Source: Labilithrix sp.
Lineage (GTDB): Bacteria > Myxococcota_A > Polyangia > Polyangiales > Polyangiaceae
DNA: 64,000 nucleotides
Direction: 5' to 3'
Assembly (NCBI GenBank): GCA_019637105.1
Contig: JAHBWF010000017.1
Coordinates: 1 to 64,000, forward strand
Positions 28,219 through 37,167 of the stretch are shown here, piece after piece. A model generated the notes under the pieces. That model made no database searches. It was not told where the DNA came from and saw only the letters and a list, made by a program, of their open reading frames with translations. The translations under genes and the position numbers were made by a program. How positions within the stretch are numbered: the stretch's first letter is position 1; each line of letters starts with the position of its first letter.

Positions 28219-29554
28219 CGTGTCGGCGCGTGAGCCGCGAACGCGCGACGTCGTCCCCAGGATCGTCGCGATCGGGCTCTCGGTGGCGGCCTGGGGGTTC
28301 GCGCTCGGGGCGGTCACGTGGGTCCTCGCCCGCGCCGTCATGCTCTTCGCGGAGACGCCGCGCGCCCCGCAGTACGTCGAGCTGATCTACGCGTGGACGA
28401 TCGACGCCGCGATCCTGTCGGCCGCTGCGCTGTGTGCTTGGCGGCCGCTCCCGGGCACCCGCTCCCACGTCTTCGCGCGCCTCGCGGTCGTCGGATGGCT
28501 CGTCGGGGTCGTCGCGGAGCAGTGGCCGCGACACGTGGTGATGCGCTACGACCCCTGCGGGCGCGTCGTCGGCCACGCGATGGATCCGCCAGGGGTGCTC
28601 GTGGCGGCATCGATCGGTCGCCTGCTCCTCTTCCTCTCGCTCGCCGGCATCGCCCTCGCGTCGGGTCGGCGGTTCGCGCTGCCACGCTGGACGCCGGTCG
28701 TCGCGGCGGGGCTGGGCGCGAGCCTGACCGAGGTGAACCTCGACCAGGTCCTGGGCGGGGGCCGAGCCGGCCCGGATCCCATCCGGTTCCCCCTGTACGC
28801 GCTCTCGATCACCGAGCTCCTCATGCTCGTCGCGTTCTCCGCGGCGTTCGCGGCGGCGGCTCGTGCCGCGCGGCGGCGGCCGTTCCTGGACGAAGAGGTG
28901 GCGCTCTGGACCCCTTCGGCGAGCACGTCCGAGCCCCGCGCGTACGCATACTGGCGCGCGTCGATCGGCGCGGTGCTCGCGTGCTTGTTCGCCCTGACGA
29001 GCTTCGCAGGAGAGGGGCTCGCCTGCATCCCGTCGTTGGGGGGATGGGTCTCGATCCGGCCGATCGCGTTGGGGCTGGCGCTCGTGGCGTTCCCCGTGTT
29101 CGTCGAGCGCGCGCGCCGCCGACACGCAGAAGCGAGCTCGTTCTCGCTGACGCTCGGCGCCGGGGCCGCCGCGCTCTGCGGAGCGGCCGCGGCGTTTCGC
29201 ATCTCCGTGGACGGGCTGGTCGTCTTTCGCGTGCTCGGCGTGGTGACCACGGCGTTCACGCTCGCCGGGATCGCGCTCCTGTTGCCGAACCTCCCCGCGC
29301 GCGCGGACGTCGTCGCGAAGGTGAAAGGCGCGCTCTACGCAGGCGCCGCGCTCCTCGTCTTCGCGGTCGGAGCCGAGCTGGGGATCGCGGCCTCGTCGAC
29401 GAGTGCGCTCACGACGACCAGGTCGTGGATCCGGGCCGACACGCTCGTCCTCCTCGCGGCCGTCGTCTTCGTGACGATCGCGGTCCACCTCGCACGCCCG
29501 ATCGAGCGCGAAGCCCTGCTCGCGGAGGCGCGCGCGCGGCGGGCGTCGGAGTAG
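28196..29554 (+). CDS. Polytopic membrane protein, unknown function
   Basis: 452 residues if translation starts at GTG 28196; the frame is open upstream to 27989, but that stretch is Arg/Pro-rich and not protein-like. About eleven hydrophobic helices, beginning at VPRIVAIGLSVAAWGFALGAVTWVLARA, with a Cys-containing segment near residue 115 (YDPCGRVVGHAMDPPG) and Ala/Arg-rich cytoplasmic loops. No family recognised; it does not show transporter or sensor signatures. The start codon sits in the loop of a perfect inverted repeat (28180-28218), pointing to regulation at initiation. Confidence 0.7.
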   Translation: MGNVQPYRVSAREPRTRDVVPRIVAIGLSVAAWGFALGAVTWVLARAVMLFAETPRAPQYVELIYAWTIDAAILSAAALCAWRPLPGTRSHVFARLAVVGWLVGVVAEQWPRHVVMRYDPCGRVVGHAMDPPGVLVAASIGRLLLFLSLAGIALASGRRFALPRWTPVVAAGLGASLTEVNLDQVLGGGRAGPDPIRFPLYALSITELLMLVAFSAAFAAAARAARRRPFLDEEVALWTPSASTSEPRAYAYWRASIGAVLACLFALTSFAGEGLACIPSLGGWVSIRPIALGLALVAFPVFVERARRRHAEASSFSLTLGAGAAALCGAAAAFRISVDGLVVFRVLGVVTTAFTLAGIALLLPNLPARADVVAKVKGALYAGAALLVFAVGAELGIAASSTSALTTTRSWIRADTLVLLAAVVFVTIAVHLARPIEREALLAEARARRASE

Positions 29555-29598
29555 GCCGGACGCAGGGCCTGCGAGGGGCCGGCGCGCTCGACGGGGCG

Positions 29599-31707
29599 CT
29601 ACGAGCCGCTCGCCGTGCGCGACCAGAAGCGGTGGCGGGCGACCGCCTCGACGAAGGCGGTCGGGAACGTCGCCGTCTGCGAATCGCGCGCGAGGACGAC
29701 GCCGGGCAGGCTCGCCTCCGGTCCGGCGGCGCCGGGACGGACGTCCTCGGCGATCGCCGCGAGGACGAGCTCCGCTCCCTCGCCGGTTCCGCCGATGGGC
29801 TTGGCGTGCCCGAACGCCTCCCGGATGAACGTCCGCGCGTCGGCGCGGGCGCGAAGCGCCTCGACGCTCTTCGCGCCGCCGGGGACGTAGACGGCGTCCC
29901 AGAGCACCGAGGACGTGTTGAACAACGTCTTGGTCGCCTCCCTCGAGCCCACCGGTCCGAGCGCCGTCGACACGATCTCGGGCCGCGCGCCGCCGTTCGA
30001 GAGCGCCGCGAAGACGGCGTCGACCTGTCCGTCGTCGACGCCCGGCGCCGCGAGCACGGCGACGCGTCGGCCGCGGACGCTCCCCTTCGTCGACGACTCC
30101 ATGCTCAGCGCGGGCGACGTCAGCTTCGGCGGCGTCGGGGCGCCCTTCGCCGCGAGGCGCACGCCGACGGCGCTCGCGACGCTCGCGGCCAGCTCGGCGT
30201 CGACGTTCGCGAGGATCTCGTTCACGTACCGCTCGCGGACCTCACGGCGGACGACCTTCGAGAGCTCGAAGCTGTACGCCGAGACGATGTGCTCCTTCTC
30301 CGGAGCCGACATGCTGTGGAAGAACATCGCCGCCTGGGTGAAGTGATCGGCGAAGCTCGGCGAGCGCTCGCGCGTCTTCTTCCCTTCGACCACCTCGGGG
30401 AAGTCCACGTACCCGCCCGTCTTCGCCAGGAACGGACAGCCCCCGCCGAGCGAGTTGGGGAAGTAGTTGGCCACGGTGACGGGGACCTGTTGGTTGCCGA
30501 AGCCGTCTTGCTGGTGGTTGTGCACGGGCGCGAGCGGCCGATTGATCGGGAGCTGCGCGTGGTTCGGTCCGCCGAGCCGCGTAAGCTGCGTGTCGAGGTA
30601 AGAGAAGAGGCGCGCGGTCATCATCGGATCGTCGGTGAAGCCGATCCCGGGGACGACGTTCTGGACGCAGAACGCGACCTGCTCCGTCTCGGCGAAGAAG
30701 TTGTCGGGGTTCCGATCGAGGGTCATCCGCCCGACGCGCCGAACCGGCGCGATCTCCTCGGGCACGATCTTCGTCACGTCCAGCAGATCGACGCCGATGT
30801 CCGCCGCTGTCTGCTCGTCGACGAGCTGGACGCCGAGGTCGTACTCGAAGAAGAGGCCCGCTTCGATCGACTCCCACAGGTCGCGGCGGTTGAAGTCGGC
30901 GTCCTTGCCGGCGATCTTCTGCGCCTCGTCCCACGCGAGCGAGTGCACTCCGAGCACGGGCTTCCAGTGGAACTTGACGAGGTGCGACCGGCCCTTCGCG
31001 TCGATCAAGCGGAACGTATGGACGCCGAAGCCTTCCATGTTCGCGAAGCTTCGCGGGATGGCGCGGTCGGACATCAACCACATCACCATGTGGGCCGACT
31101 CGGGGACGAGGCCGCAGAAGTCCCAGAACGAGTCGTGCGCGGAGGCGCCTCCGGGCATCTCGTGCTGCGGCTCGGGCTTCACGGCGTGGACGAAGTCGGG
31201 GAACTTGATGCCGTCCTGGACGAAGAAGACGGGCATGTTGTTGCCCACGAGATCGAAGTTCCCCTGCCGCGTGTAGAACTTCGTCGCGAAGCCGCGGACG
31301 TCGCGGACCGTGTCGGCCGAGCCGCGCGCTCCTTGCACGGTGGAGAAGCGGACGAAGACGGGCGTCTCGAGCGAGGTGTCGCAGAAGAGCTCCGCCGTCG
31401 TCAGGTCCGAGAGCGACTCGTGGAGCCTGAAGACGCCGTGCGCCCCCGACCCACGCGCGTGGACGACGCGCTCCGGGATGCGCTCGTGATCGAACCGGGT
31501 GACCTTCTCGCGCAGGTGGAAGTCCTCGAGCAGCGTCGGGCCTCGCGCGCCGACCTTGAGCGAGTCGTCGGTGTGCGGGATCGGCACGCCTTGATCGGTC
31601 GTCAGCGTGGCGCGGTCGCATCGCTTGCGGCTCTTCTCGAGGTCTTCGTCCTTGCTCAGGCGCGCCGTCTCGGGCCGGCGCGCGTTGTGGCCGCGCTTCG
31701 TCGTCAT
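29599..31707 (-). CDS. katE: Large-subunit monofunctional catalase (HPII/KatE type)
   Basis: 702 residues from ATG 31707 with an excellent AGGAGG site seven bases upstream. Heme catalase core: distal H83 (VVHARGSGAHG), N156 (FDLVGNNMPVFF), and the proximal-Tyr segment RLFSYLDTQLTRLG. After about residue 540 comes the flavodoxin/DJ-1-like C-terminal domain of large-subunit catalases (RGRRVAVLAAPGVDDGQVDAVFAAL...VYVPGGAKSVEAL...GHAKPIGGTGEGAELV). It converts H2O2 to water and O2 in the cytosol. It is convergent with the preceding membrane-protein gene. Confidence 0.97.
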   Translation of the reverse strand: MTTKRGHNARRPETARLSKDEDLEKSRKRCDRATLTTDQGVPIPHTDDSLKVGARGPTLLEDFHLREKVTRFDHERIPERVVHARGSGAHGVFRLHESLSDLTTAELFCDTSLETPVFVRFSTVQGARGSADTVRDVRGFATKFYTRQGNFDLVGNNMPVFFVQDGIKFPDFVHAVKPEPQHEMPGGASAHDSFWDFCGLVPESAHMVMWLMSDRAIPRSFANMEGFGVHTFRLIDAKGRSHLVKFHWKPVLGVHSLAWDEAQKIAGKDADFNRRDLWESIEAGLFFEYDLGVQLVDEQTAADIGVDLLDVTKIVPEEIAPVRRVGRMTLDRNPDNFFAETEQVAFCVQNVVPGIGFTDDPMMTARLFSYLDTQLTRLGGPNHAQLPINRPLAPVHNHQQDGFGNQQVPVTVANYFPNSLGGGCPFLAKTGGYVDFPEVVEGKKTRERSPSFADHFTQAAMFFHSMSAPEKEHIVSAYSFELSKVVRREVRERYVNEILANVDAELAASVASAVGVRLAAKGAPTPPKLTSPALSMESSTKGSVRGRRVAVLAAPGVDDGQVDAVFAALSNGGARPEIVSTALGPVGSREATKTLFNTSSVLWDAVYVPGGAKSVEALRARADARTFIREAFGHAKPIGGTGEGAELVLAAIAEDVRPGAAGPEASLPGVVLARDSQTATFPTAFVEAVARHRFWSRTASGS

Positions 31708-32103
31708 CGTCCGCCTCCTGTCCGCCTCTCCGACCGCGCGGCAAGACCGGCGCCACGCCGAGCGAGCGCCGGCGGGCCTCGATCCCGCGATCGGACGTGA
31801 GGCACTCCGGTACGGCGCGCGGTGGACCGGCGCGCGCGGGCCTCGGTGGACGCGGGCGAGCTGGGGCATGGGCGAGCTTGCCCTCCTCACGAGCGGTCGC
31901 GTTCGCGCGCCGGCCGAGCGCCGCGCGGCGTCCCGGCTCGCGCGGCTCGCGACCGGCCGCGCTCGAGCGTCACGGCGGAGCGGCCTCGTCCACGGGCAGG
32001 GCCGGCGCCTCGCTCGACGGAGGGCGAGGCTCGGCGCGCGGTGGACCGGCGCGCGCGGGCGAGACGCTCTTCGATTTCGAGCCGGACGCGCGGCGCCGTA
32101 CGC
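31708..32103. repeat. Gene-free stretch with a 29-bp direct repeat
   Basis: 396 bases between the sensor-kinase stop and the catalase start, both genes being leftward, so this holds the catalase promoter. A 29-bp sequence (CGGCGCGCGGTGG then ACCGGCGCGCGCGGGC) occurs identically at 31813-31841 and 32032-32060, 219 bases apart. Open frames across it are compositional only. No clear promoter boxes seen. Confidence 0.6.
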
Positions 32104-33483
32104 TCACTCGGCGGGCGCGGCGGCGGGCGGCGCGGCGGCGGGCGGCGCGCTGGGGAGGTCGACGAGGAAACGGCTCCCGCCGCCGGCGCGAGGCTGCACG
32201 CTGACGTGCCCGTCGTAGGCCTCCACGAGGCGCTTCACGGTGGCCAGGCCGAGCCCGAGCCCCGGTCGACGGGCGCTCGCGCCCGCGCGGACGAAGGGCT
32301 CGAAGATCGCCGACTCCATCCCCTGCGGGACTCCGGGGCCGGTGTCCTCCACCTCGATCCGGACTCGCCCGTGGCGCTCCGTCGCGCGCACGCAGACGCG
32401 ACGCTCCGGCGTCGAAGCGTCGACGACGAACTTGATGGCGTTGCGCAGCAGGTTCCCGAGGATGCTCGACAGCGGGCCGGCCGGACACGCGACCGCGATG
32501 GGGGGAGCGGGCTCCACGACGAGCTCGGTGTCCGCCTCGGCGGCGTCGGCGGTGAAGTCCACGACGACGTCGGCGAGCACCTCGGACACGACGGCACGAG
32601 CGTCGCGCTCGGGCCGTCCCCCCGCGCGCGCGAAGACGAGCAGCCCTTCGATGATGCGGTCCATCCTCGAGGCGGCCTCCGCCGACTTCACGAGCTCCGC
32701 GCGCACGTCGCCGTGGGCCTTGAACCGCTCGGCGCCGTACTGGAGCCGAAGCGAGAGGGCGTTGAGCGGGTTCTTGAGGTCGTGGGCGACGCGCGCGGCG
32801 AAGAGCTCGAGCTCCTCGGCGCGCTGCTCCGCGAGCCGGTTGCGATCGTCGGCGAGGCGAGCGTGCTGGCGGGCGGCCTGGACGGCGAGGCCCATGAGGA
32901 CGAGCGCGAAGCCGGCGGCGACCGCGTCGAACGTCGGCGTGAGCCGCCGGATGCGCTCGTCGGTCTGGGCGATGCGCTCGCTCTCGGCCTCGGTGCGCGC
33001 GATGTTCACGTCGATCAGCTGCTCGATGGCGCCGTCGGCCCGCCTGACGATCGTGAGCGCCGACTCCTCCTCTGCGCCGGTCGGCGCCCCGCCTTCGAGG
33101 AGCGTCACCCACCGTTCGACGGCGCTCTCGGCGTCCTCGAGAGCGTCCTCGACGTCGGCCGCGAGCCGCTCCTCTCCGGGAGACGTCGGCAGGTCGCGCA
33201 GGCTCTCGAGCTGGCGCTCGAGCGCGGCGCGGGCGTCGGCGAACGTCGCCCGATCGAAGCTCTCCCCCGGCTCGGCCGGCCCCACGACCATCGCCATCCG
33301 GTGAAGGTTTCCCCGCATCGCGGAGAGGAGACGGTTGCGCCGGCCGATGTTCTCGATCTGCTCGGCGTGTCCGTGGAGATCGCGCACGACCGACACGCTG
33401 AGCAAGTGCGCGGCGAGGAAGCCGACGATGATGAGCGGCACGACGATGGACAGCCAGCTCGCCGGCGAACGGGGCGCGCGCAC
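32104..33483 (-). CDS. Sensor histidine kinase
   Basis: 459 residues from GTG 33483 with AAGGAT eight bases upstream. TM1 at about 10-30, a 150-residue periplasmic helical region with heptad character (about 31-182), TM2 at about 184-204, a short linker, HisKA with H234 (ARVAHDLKNPL), and HATPase with N-box GNLLRNAIKF, G1 DTGPGVP and G2 GLGLGLATVKRLVEAY. C-terminal Ala/Pro-rich tail. No response-regulator gene is adjacent, so it is an orphan kinase. The open frame continues upstream to 34437 only because the repeat block there lacks stops; those residues are not protein-like. Confidence 0.92.
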   Translation of the reverse strand: MRAPRSPASWLSIVVPLIIVGFLAAHLLSVSVVRDLHGHAEQIENIGRRNRLLSAMRGNLHRMAMVVGPAEPGESFDRATFADARAALERQLESLRDLPTSPGEERLAADVEDALEDAESAVERWVTLLEGGAPTGAEEESALTIVRRADGAIEQLIDVNIARTEAESERIAQTDERIRRLTPTFDAVAAGFALVLMGLAVQAARQHARLADDRNRLAEQRAEELELFAARVAHDLKNPLNALSLRLQYGAERFKAHGDVRAELVKSAEAASRMDRIIEGLLVFARAGGRPERDARAVVSEVLADVVVDFTADAAEADTELVVEPAPPIAVACPAGPLSSILGNLLRNAIKFVVDASTPERRVCVRATERHGRVRIEVEDTGPGVPQGMESAIFEPFVRAGASARRPGLGLGLATVKRLVEAYDGHVSVQPRAGGGSRFLVDLPSAPPAAAPPAAAPAE

Positions 33484-33707
33484 CGCGGGATCCTTGCGCA
33501 GCGCTCGCGAAGTGACAAGCGCGGCCGCCGGCGCGGTCGTGTTCGCGATCCGAGCCGAAGCGCCGCACGCTCGACGTGTCGGCACCTCGCTTCCCGTTCG
33601 CGGCCCGAGCGTGCGCCCGTTCACCTTGCTCGGGGCGGCGGACACCTTCTCGCTGCGCTTGGCGCGCCGCCTGCGCTCGAACGCGAGCGCGTCCGTTCGC
33701 GCGCTCG

Positions 33708-33833
33708 CGCGTTTGCGCTTGGCGTGTGGCAATCGCTTCGGGTCGCGCCTCGACGCGAGCTCGTCCGTCGCGCGTTTGCGCTTGGCGTGTGGCCATCGCT
33801 TCGGGTCGCGCCTCGACGCGAGCTCGTCCGTCG
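33708..33833. repeat. 63-bp tandem duplication
   Basis: Two adjacent copies of a 63-bp unit (33708-33770 and 33771-33833) starting CGCGTTTGCGCTTGGCGTG and ending GAGCTCGTCCGT, with one substitution (CAATCG versus CCATCG). A partial third occurrence (CTCGCACCTCGCGTGTGGCCATCG) lies near 34107. It is part of a 775-base gene-free block (33484-34258) between the sensor kinase and the next lipoprotein gene. Confidence 0.85.
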
Positions 33834-33890
33834 CGCCGTCCCGCGCACTCACGGGCCGTCGAGATCGCGCCGTCGCGCGAATCGAGGTCG

Positions 33891-34086
33891 CGCGAGGCGC
33901 GAGCGCGTCCGTCGATGTCGCGCGAGGCGCGAGCGCGTCCGTCGATGTCGCGCGAGGCGCGAGCGCGTCCGTCGATGTCGCGCGAGGCGCGAGCGCGTCC
34001 GTCGGGCGTCGCGCGAGCGCGTCCGTCGGGCGTCGCGCGAGCGCGTCCGTCGGGCGTCGCGCGAGCGCGTCCGTCGGGCGTCGCGT
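33891..34086. repeat. Minisatellite: 30-bp units passing into 24-bp units
   Basis: Four 30-bp units (starting 33891, 33921, 33951, 33981; CGCGAGGCGCGAGCGCGTCC then GTCGATGTCG) grade into four 24-bp units (GAGCGCGTCCGTCGGGCGTC plus GCGC, starting 33991, 34015, 34039, 34063). The core GAGCGCGTCCGTCG is common to both and recurs singly near 34148. Both unit lengths are multiples of three, so all frames stay open, which creates spurious Ala/Arg/Ser-rich reading frames on both strands. No gene is supported here. Confidence 0.88.
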
Positions 34087-34258
34087 CGTCGACCGTCGCG
34101 CGCTCGCACCTCGCGTGTGGCCATCGCCTAGGGTCGGGCGTTGCTTCCGAGCGCGTCCGTCGGGCGTCGCGCGCCCTCGACCGCGAGCACGTTCGCACCT
34201 CGTCGAGCGCGTCGCGTCGTCGAGCGCCGCGTCGCGCGACCGACGAGGAGAGACGCGC

Positions 34259-34651
34259 CTAATTCCCCGAGGCGGGGGGGCGCGGACCGTCGGGACGGCC
34301 GGGAGGTGGCCCGCCGTGGGGACCTCCGGGCGGAGGCCCGCCCGAGCCGTCCGGCGGCGCGGCCGGGCGACACGAGAGTCGGCTGTCCTCGGATCCCGGC
34401 GGCGGTGACGCGCACGAGCCGTTCGACTCGCGGTCACCGTGCTTTACGGTGCACGCGTCTCCGGCGCTCTTGCCGTTGCAGGCGTCGAACGCCTCGGGGG
34501 GCGGCGCGCCACGGTGAGGTCCCTCCGCCGTCAGCGGCTGGGCGGACGACGCTTGCGGATCGGGCTGCGAAGGCTGCTTGTCGCAGCCGAGCGACGCGGC
34601 CGACGCGCACGCGAGGACGAGCAGGGACAGGGTCGAGAGCGATCGAATCAT
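34259..34651 (-). CDS. Small Pro-rich lipoprotein
   Basis: 130 residues from ATG 34651, seven bases after a perfect AGGAGG; an in-frame GTG nine bases upstream would destroy that spacing. Lipobox ASLGC (lipid Cys at about 23). The mature part has four Cys in about 55-95 (FDACNGKSAGDACTVKHGDRESNGSC...LSC) followed by a Pro/Gly-rich tail (GGPPPGGPHGGPPPGRPDG). The Cys pattern is a familiar short motif in myxobacterial lipoproteins, but its function is unknown. Confidence 0.78.
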   Translation of the reverse strand: MIRSLSTLSLLVLACASAASLGCDKQPSQPDPQASSAQPLTAEGPHRGAPPPEAFDACNGKSAGDACTVKHGDRESNGSCASPPPGSEDSRLSCRPAAPPDGSGGPPPGGPHGGPPPGRPDGPRPPASGN

Positions 34652-35362
34652 GAAGAACACCTCCTGAGAAAACGGGCTCGAAGACGGGATCGACGGGAGC
34701 TGCGCAGGCAGACGGAGACCACGTCACCCGCCGTGTGATGCCTCGCGTGACGTGGACGACGGCGCATGGGGACCGACGCTCCCCGTCGTCGATCGGCGAT
34801 GCCACGTCCCTCACGACGGCTCGTCGCTCGCACCATCCTCGACCTCCTCGGTCTCGACCGGCGACCGCCGGCCTCCACGGTCGATGACGATGCGCGACGA
34901 ACGTTAGCGGCCGGCAGCGTGCTTGTTTCGAATTGTGTTGGCGAGGACGACCTGAGCGGAGCGGGACGAGCGGAGCTCGCGCGGAGGTGCCCACGCCGCG
35001 CCTCGGCGCGGGCGAGTCGCGCGTGGAGAGAGTGTCGGCGCGGGCGAGGCGACACTCTCTCCACGTCCGAGCCTCCCCCTCGTCCGAGCGGATCGTAAGG
35101 GGGCTTCGCGTCAGGGGGCATCGTGACGAACGAGCGACGTGAACGTCGACGCGACGTCCTCGGCCCTGCGGCGAGATTCGGGGCCGCGCGTTCGAAGCCG
35201 GGCGCGAGCCTGGGAGGGCGCGGCGGCTCTCGCCGTGGGAACGCGCTAACCCGTGCGCGTCGTGGCACAGCTAGGCACAATGGACAGGTCCAACCCTCGA
35301 AGATCAGCGTCACGAAGCCCGGGCATGGGAGATGCCCACTCCACGCCACCAGGAGATCCGCC
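34652..35362. other. Gene-free divergent region with a hairpin
   Basis: 711 bases between two divergent lipoprotein genes. I find no supported gene. It contains a slightly AT-richer patch near 34915-34935 (GTGCTTGTTTCGAATTGTG), a possible promoter, and the perfect 16-bp inverted repeat at 35022-35065 listed separately. The rightward gene has a clear AGGAGA ribosome site at 35351. Confidence 0.6.
35022..35065. repeat. Perfect 16-bp inverted repeat (hairpin)
   Basis: CGTGGAGAGAGTGTCG (35022-35037) is exactly complementary to CGACACTCTCTCCACG (35050-35065) with a 12-base loop. No T-run follows, so it is not a standard intrinsic terminator. It lies about 300 bases before the ferritin-like gene and 370 bases from the divergent lipoprotein gene. 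It could be a terminator for an unseen small RNA, a protein-binding site, or the remnant of a small mobile repeat. Confidence 0.7.
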
Positions 35363-36625
35363 ATGCACACCAAGCCTGCCTTCGTCCTCACGCTCCGCGG
35401 CCGCATCCTCGGGACGCTCGCCACCTCGACGATCGTCGCAGCGGCGTGCGGCGGCTCGACCAGCGGCCCGGCGTCCTCGAGCTCGGGAGGCTCGAGCTCG
35501 GGAGGCTCGAGCTCGGGATCCTCCGGCGCGTCGGGGAGCTCGAGCTCCTCGGGCTCCTCGGGAGAGCCGACGTGCGCTCACGGCCAGAAGGAGCGCACCT
35601 GTTACGGACCGGGATGGGTACCCACGCGGGGCGAGATGGCCCCCGACCCCGACGCGGCGCCGCCTCCTCCTCCGACGCGAGACGCGAACGGGTGCGTCGT
35701 CGTCGAGGAGGCCTTCAACGGCTGCTGCAACCCCGCCGTCTCCGGCCCCGTCTTCGAGGACGGCGAGTGTTGCTACGAGTTCTGCGCCGGGGCCTGCTGC
35801 GGGCGCCCCGTCCTCGTCGACGGCGCCGCGCGCGTCGCGCCCCTCCGGATCCGCGACGACTGGAGCTCCGGCGCCGCGCAAGACGAGGCCTCGACGCACA
35901 TCGACGCGCGCACGCGCGACGCGCTCCGCGACGCCTGGACGCGCGACGCGCTCCTCGAGCACGCGTCGATCGCGTCGTTCGCTACGTTCACCTTGGAGCT
36001 GCTCGCCCTCGGCGCGCCGTCGGACCTCGTGCGCGCCGCGCAGGCCGCGGCCGCCGATGAGATCGAGCACGCGAGGCTGACGTTCGCCGTCGCCAGCCGC
36101 TACGCCGAGGGATCGATGGGGCCCGGCGCGCTGGACGTCTCGGGCATCGTGCCCTCGTCGCGCCTCGCCGACGTCGCCGCGGCGTGCGTGCGGGACGGCT
36201 GCTTGAACGAGACGATCGCCTCCGCCATCGCCGGCGCCCAAGCTTCCGTCGCGGCCGATCCCGACCTCCGCGCCGCGCTCGAGCGCATCTCCGAGGACGA
36301 GGCGCGCCACGCCGAGCTCGCGTGGCGCTTCGTCCAGTGGGCGCTCGGCGCGGGCGGCGCCGACGTCCGCGAGGCGGTCGTCGCGGCGTTCGAGGCGCCG
36401 GTCGCGCGAAGCGTCTCCGTCCCCGACGGGATCGACGCGGCCGTCTGGCGCGCGCACGGCCGCCTGCTCGCGTCCGAGCACGCGAGCACCGTCGACGCGG
36501 TCGTCGCTCAGGTCATCGCGCCGTGCCGCGATCGACTCCTCGCGCGCCCCGGCGACGAGGATCGTTCGGCGCCGCCAGCCCGCTCGCCGAGCCCTTCCGT
36601 CACGAGCGATCGAGCGGCGAGCTGA
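35363..36625 (+). CDS. Ferritin-like-domain lipoprotein
   Basis: 420 residues from ATG 35363, six bases after AGGAGA. Lipobox VAAAC (lipid Cys at about 29), a Gly/Ser linker, and a Cys-rich middle (FNGCCNPAVSGP, GECCYEFCAGACC). The C-terminal half is a four-helix ferritin-like bundle: ALLEHASIASFATFTLELLALGAP, AAADEIEHARLTFAVA, CLNETIASAIAGA and ISEDEARHAELAWRFVQWA carry the paired Glu and ExxH di-metal ligands. The family in Polyangiales is otherwise uncharacterised. A surface-anchored di-iron oxidase or iron-binding role is inferred from the ligands. Confidence 0.82.
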   Translation: MHTKPAFVLTLRGRILGTLATSTIVAAACGGSTSGPASSSSGGSSSGGSSSGSSGASGSSSSSGSSGEPTCAHGQKERTCYGPGWVPTRGEMAPDPDAAPPPPPTRDANGCVVVEEAFNGCCNPAVSGPVFEDGECCYEFCAGACCGRPVLVDGAARVAPLRIRDDWSSGAAQDEASTHIDARTRDALRDAWTRDALLEHASIASFATFTLELLALGAPSDLVRAAQAAAADEIEHARLTFAVASRYAEGSMGPGALDVSGIVPSSRLADVAAACVRDGCLNETIASAIAGAQASVAADPDLRAALERISEDEARHAELAWRFVQWALGAGGADVREAVVAAFEAPVARSVSVPDGIDAAVWRAHGRLLASEHASTVDAVVAQVIAPCRDRLLARPGDEDRSAPPARSPSPSVTSDRAAS

Positions 36626-36723
36626 CCCAGGAGCCCGGGAAAGGGACGACAGGCGCGTCGAAGCTTGCAGAGCGCAGAGAGGCTCGAGGCGGAAGCGTAC
36701 CGATCCTGGGAGGGACGCTCGCG

Positions 36724-36903
36724 GAGTGGCAAGCCGAACCTCGGAGAGGCCCGTGGAGGGACAAGGCTCCCCGGAGAGGCGAGCCGAACCTCGGAGAGGC
36801 CCGCGGAGGGACAAGGCTCCCCGGAGAGGCAAGCCGAACCTCGGAGAGAGGCCCGCGGAGGGACAAGGTTCCCCGGAGAGGCGAGCCGAACCTCGGAGAG
36901 AGA
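36724..36903. repeat. 50-bp tandem repeat, about 3.5 copies
   Basis: Units start (A/G)AGCCGAACCTCGGAGAGG at 36731, 36781, 36831 and 36883 (spacing 50, 50, 52), each continuing CCCGYGGAGGGACAAGG then YTCCCCGGAGAGGC. The third unit carries a 2-base insertion (GAGAGAG). It fills much of the 542-base gap (36626-37167) between the ferritin-like gene and the first Fur gene; the rest of the gap, from about 37100, is the Fur promoter region. Confidence 0.88.
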
Positions 36904-37130
36904 CGCGGGAGCGGAAAGAGGAGAAGAGAAGAGAGAGGGCCGACCCCGATCGCACATCGTGATGATGACGTTGCTCTCGAGGGATGGCTCTCGGGCGAGA
37001 CGAGCTGAACCGCCGGCTCGGCGCGGCGCTCCGAACCCCGCGGGAGGCTCGCGGCGCGGCGGACGCCGTCGAGCTCGTGCGCTCCGCGCGACGTCCACGC
37101 TGCCGCGGCGGGGCGTCTCCGCAAATGCGA

Positions 37131-37145
37131 TGCAACTTGAATGTA
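37131..37145. promoter_or_regulatory. Weak copy of the island operator before fur-like gene 1
   Basis: TGCAACTTGAATGTA matches one half of the 15-bp element (C/T)GCAA-N5-TTGCG found at four other places in this island. It also overlaps an AATGTA...TACATT inverted repeat (37139-37158) in an unusually AT-rich stretch 22-37 bases before the Fur start. A second GCAAATGCGATGC lies just upstream at 37121. Position and composition fit an autoregulatory operator. Confidence 0.45.
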
Positions 37146-37167
37146 AAAGCAGTACATTTGACGAGCG

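Noticed and set aside
33484-34437. N-terminal extension of the sensor kinase through the repeat block
   Set aside because: The frame is open only because GC-rich repeats in multiples of three lack stops. The residues are Arg/Ala repeats, and a GTG with RBS at 33483 directly precedes the first membrane helix.
35022-35065. Intrinsic terminator
   Set aside because: The stem is strong but no T-run follows on either strand, and it lies between divergent genes where a terminator is not expected. It is recorded as a hairpin instead.
36640-37010. Small proteins encoded by the 50-bp repeat region
   Set aside because: Reading frames are repetitive on both strands with no ribosome site and no conserved features.
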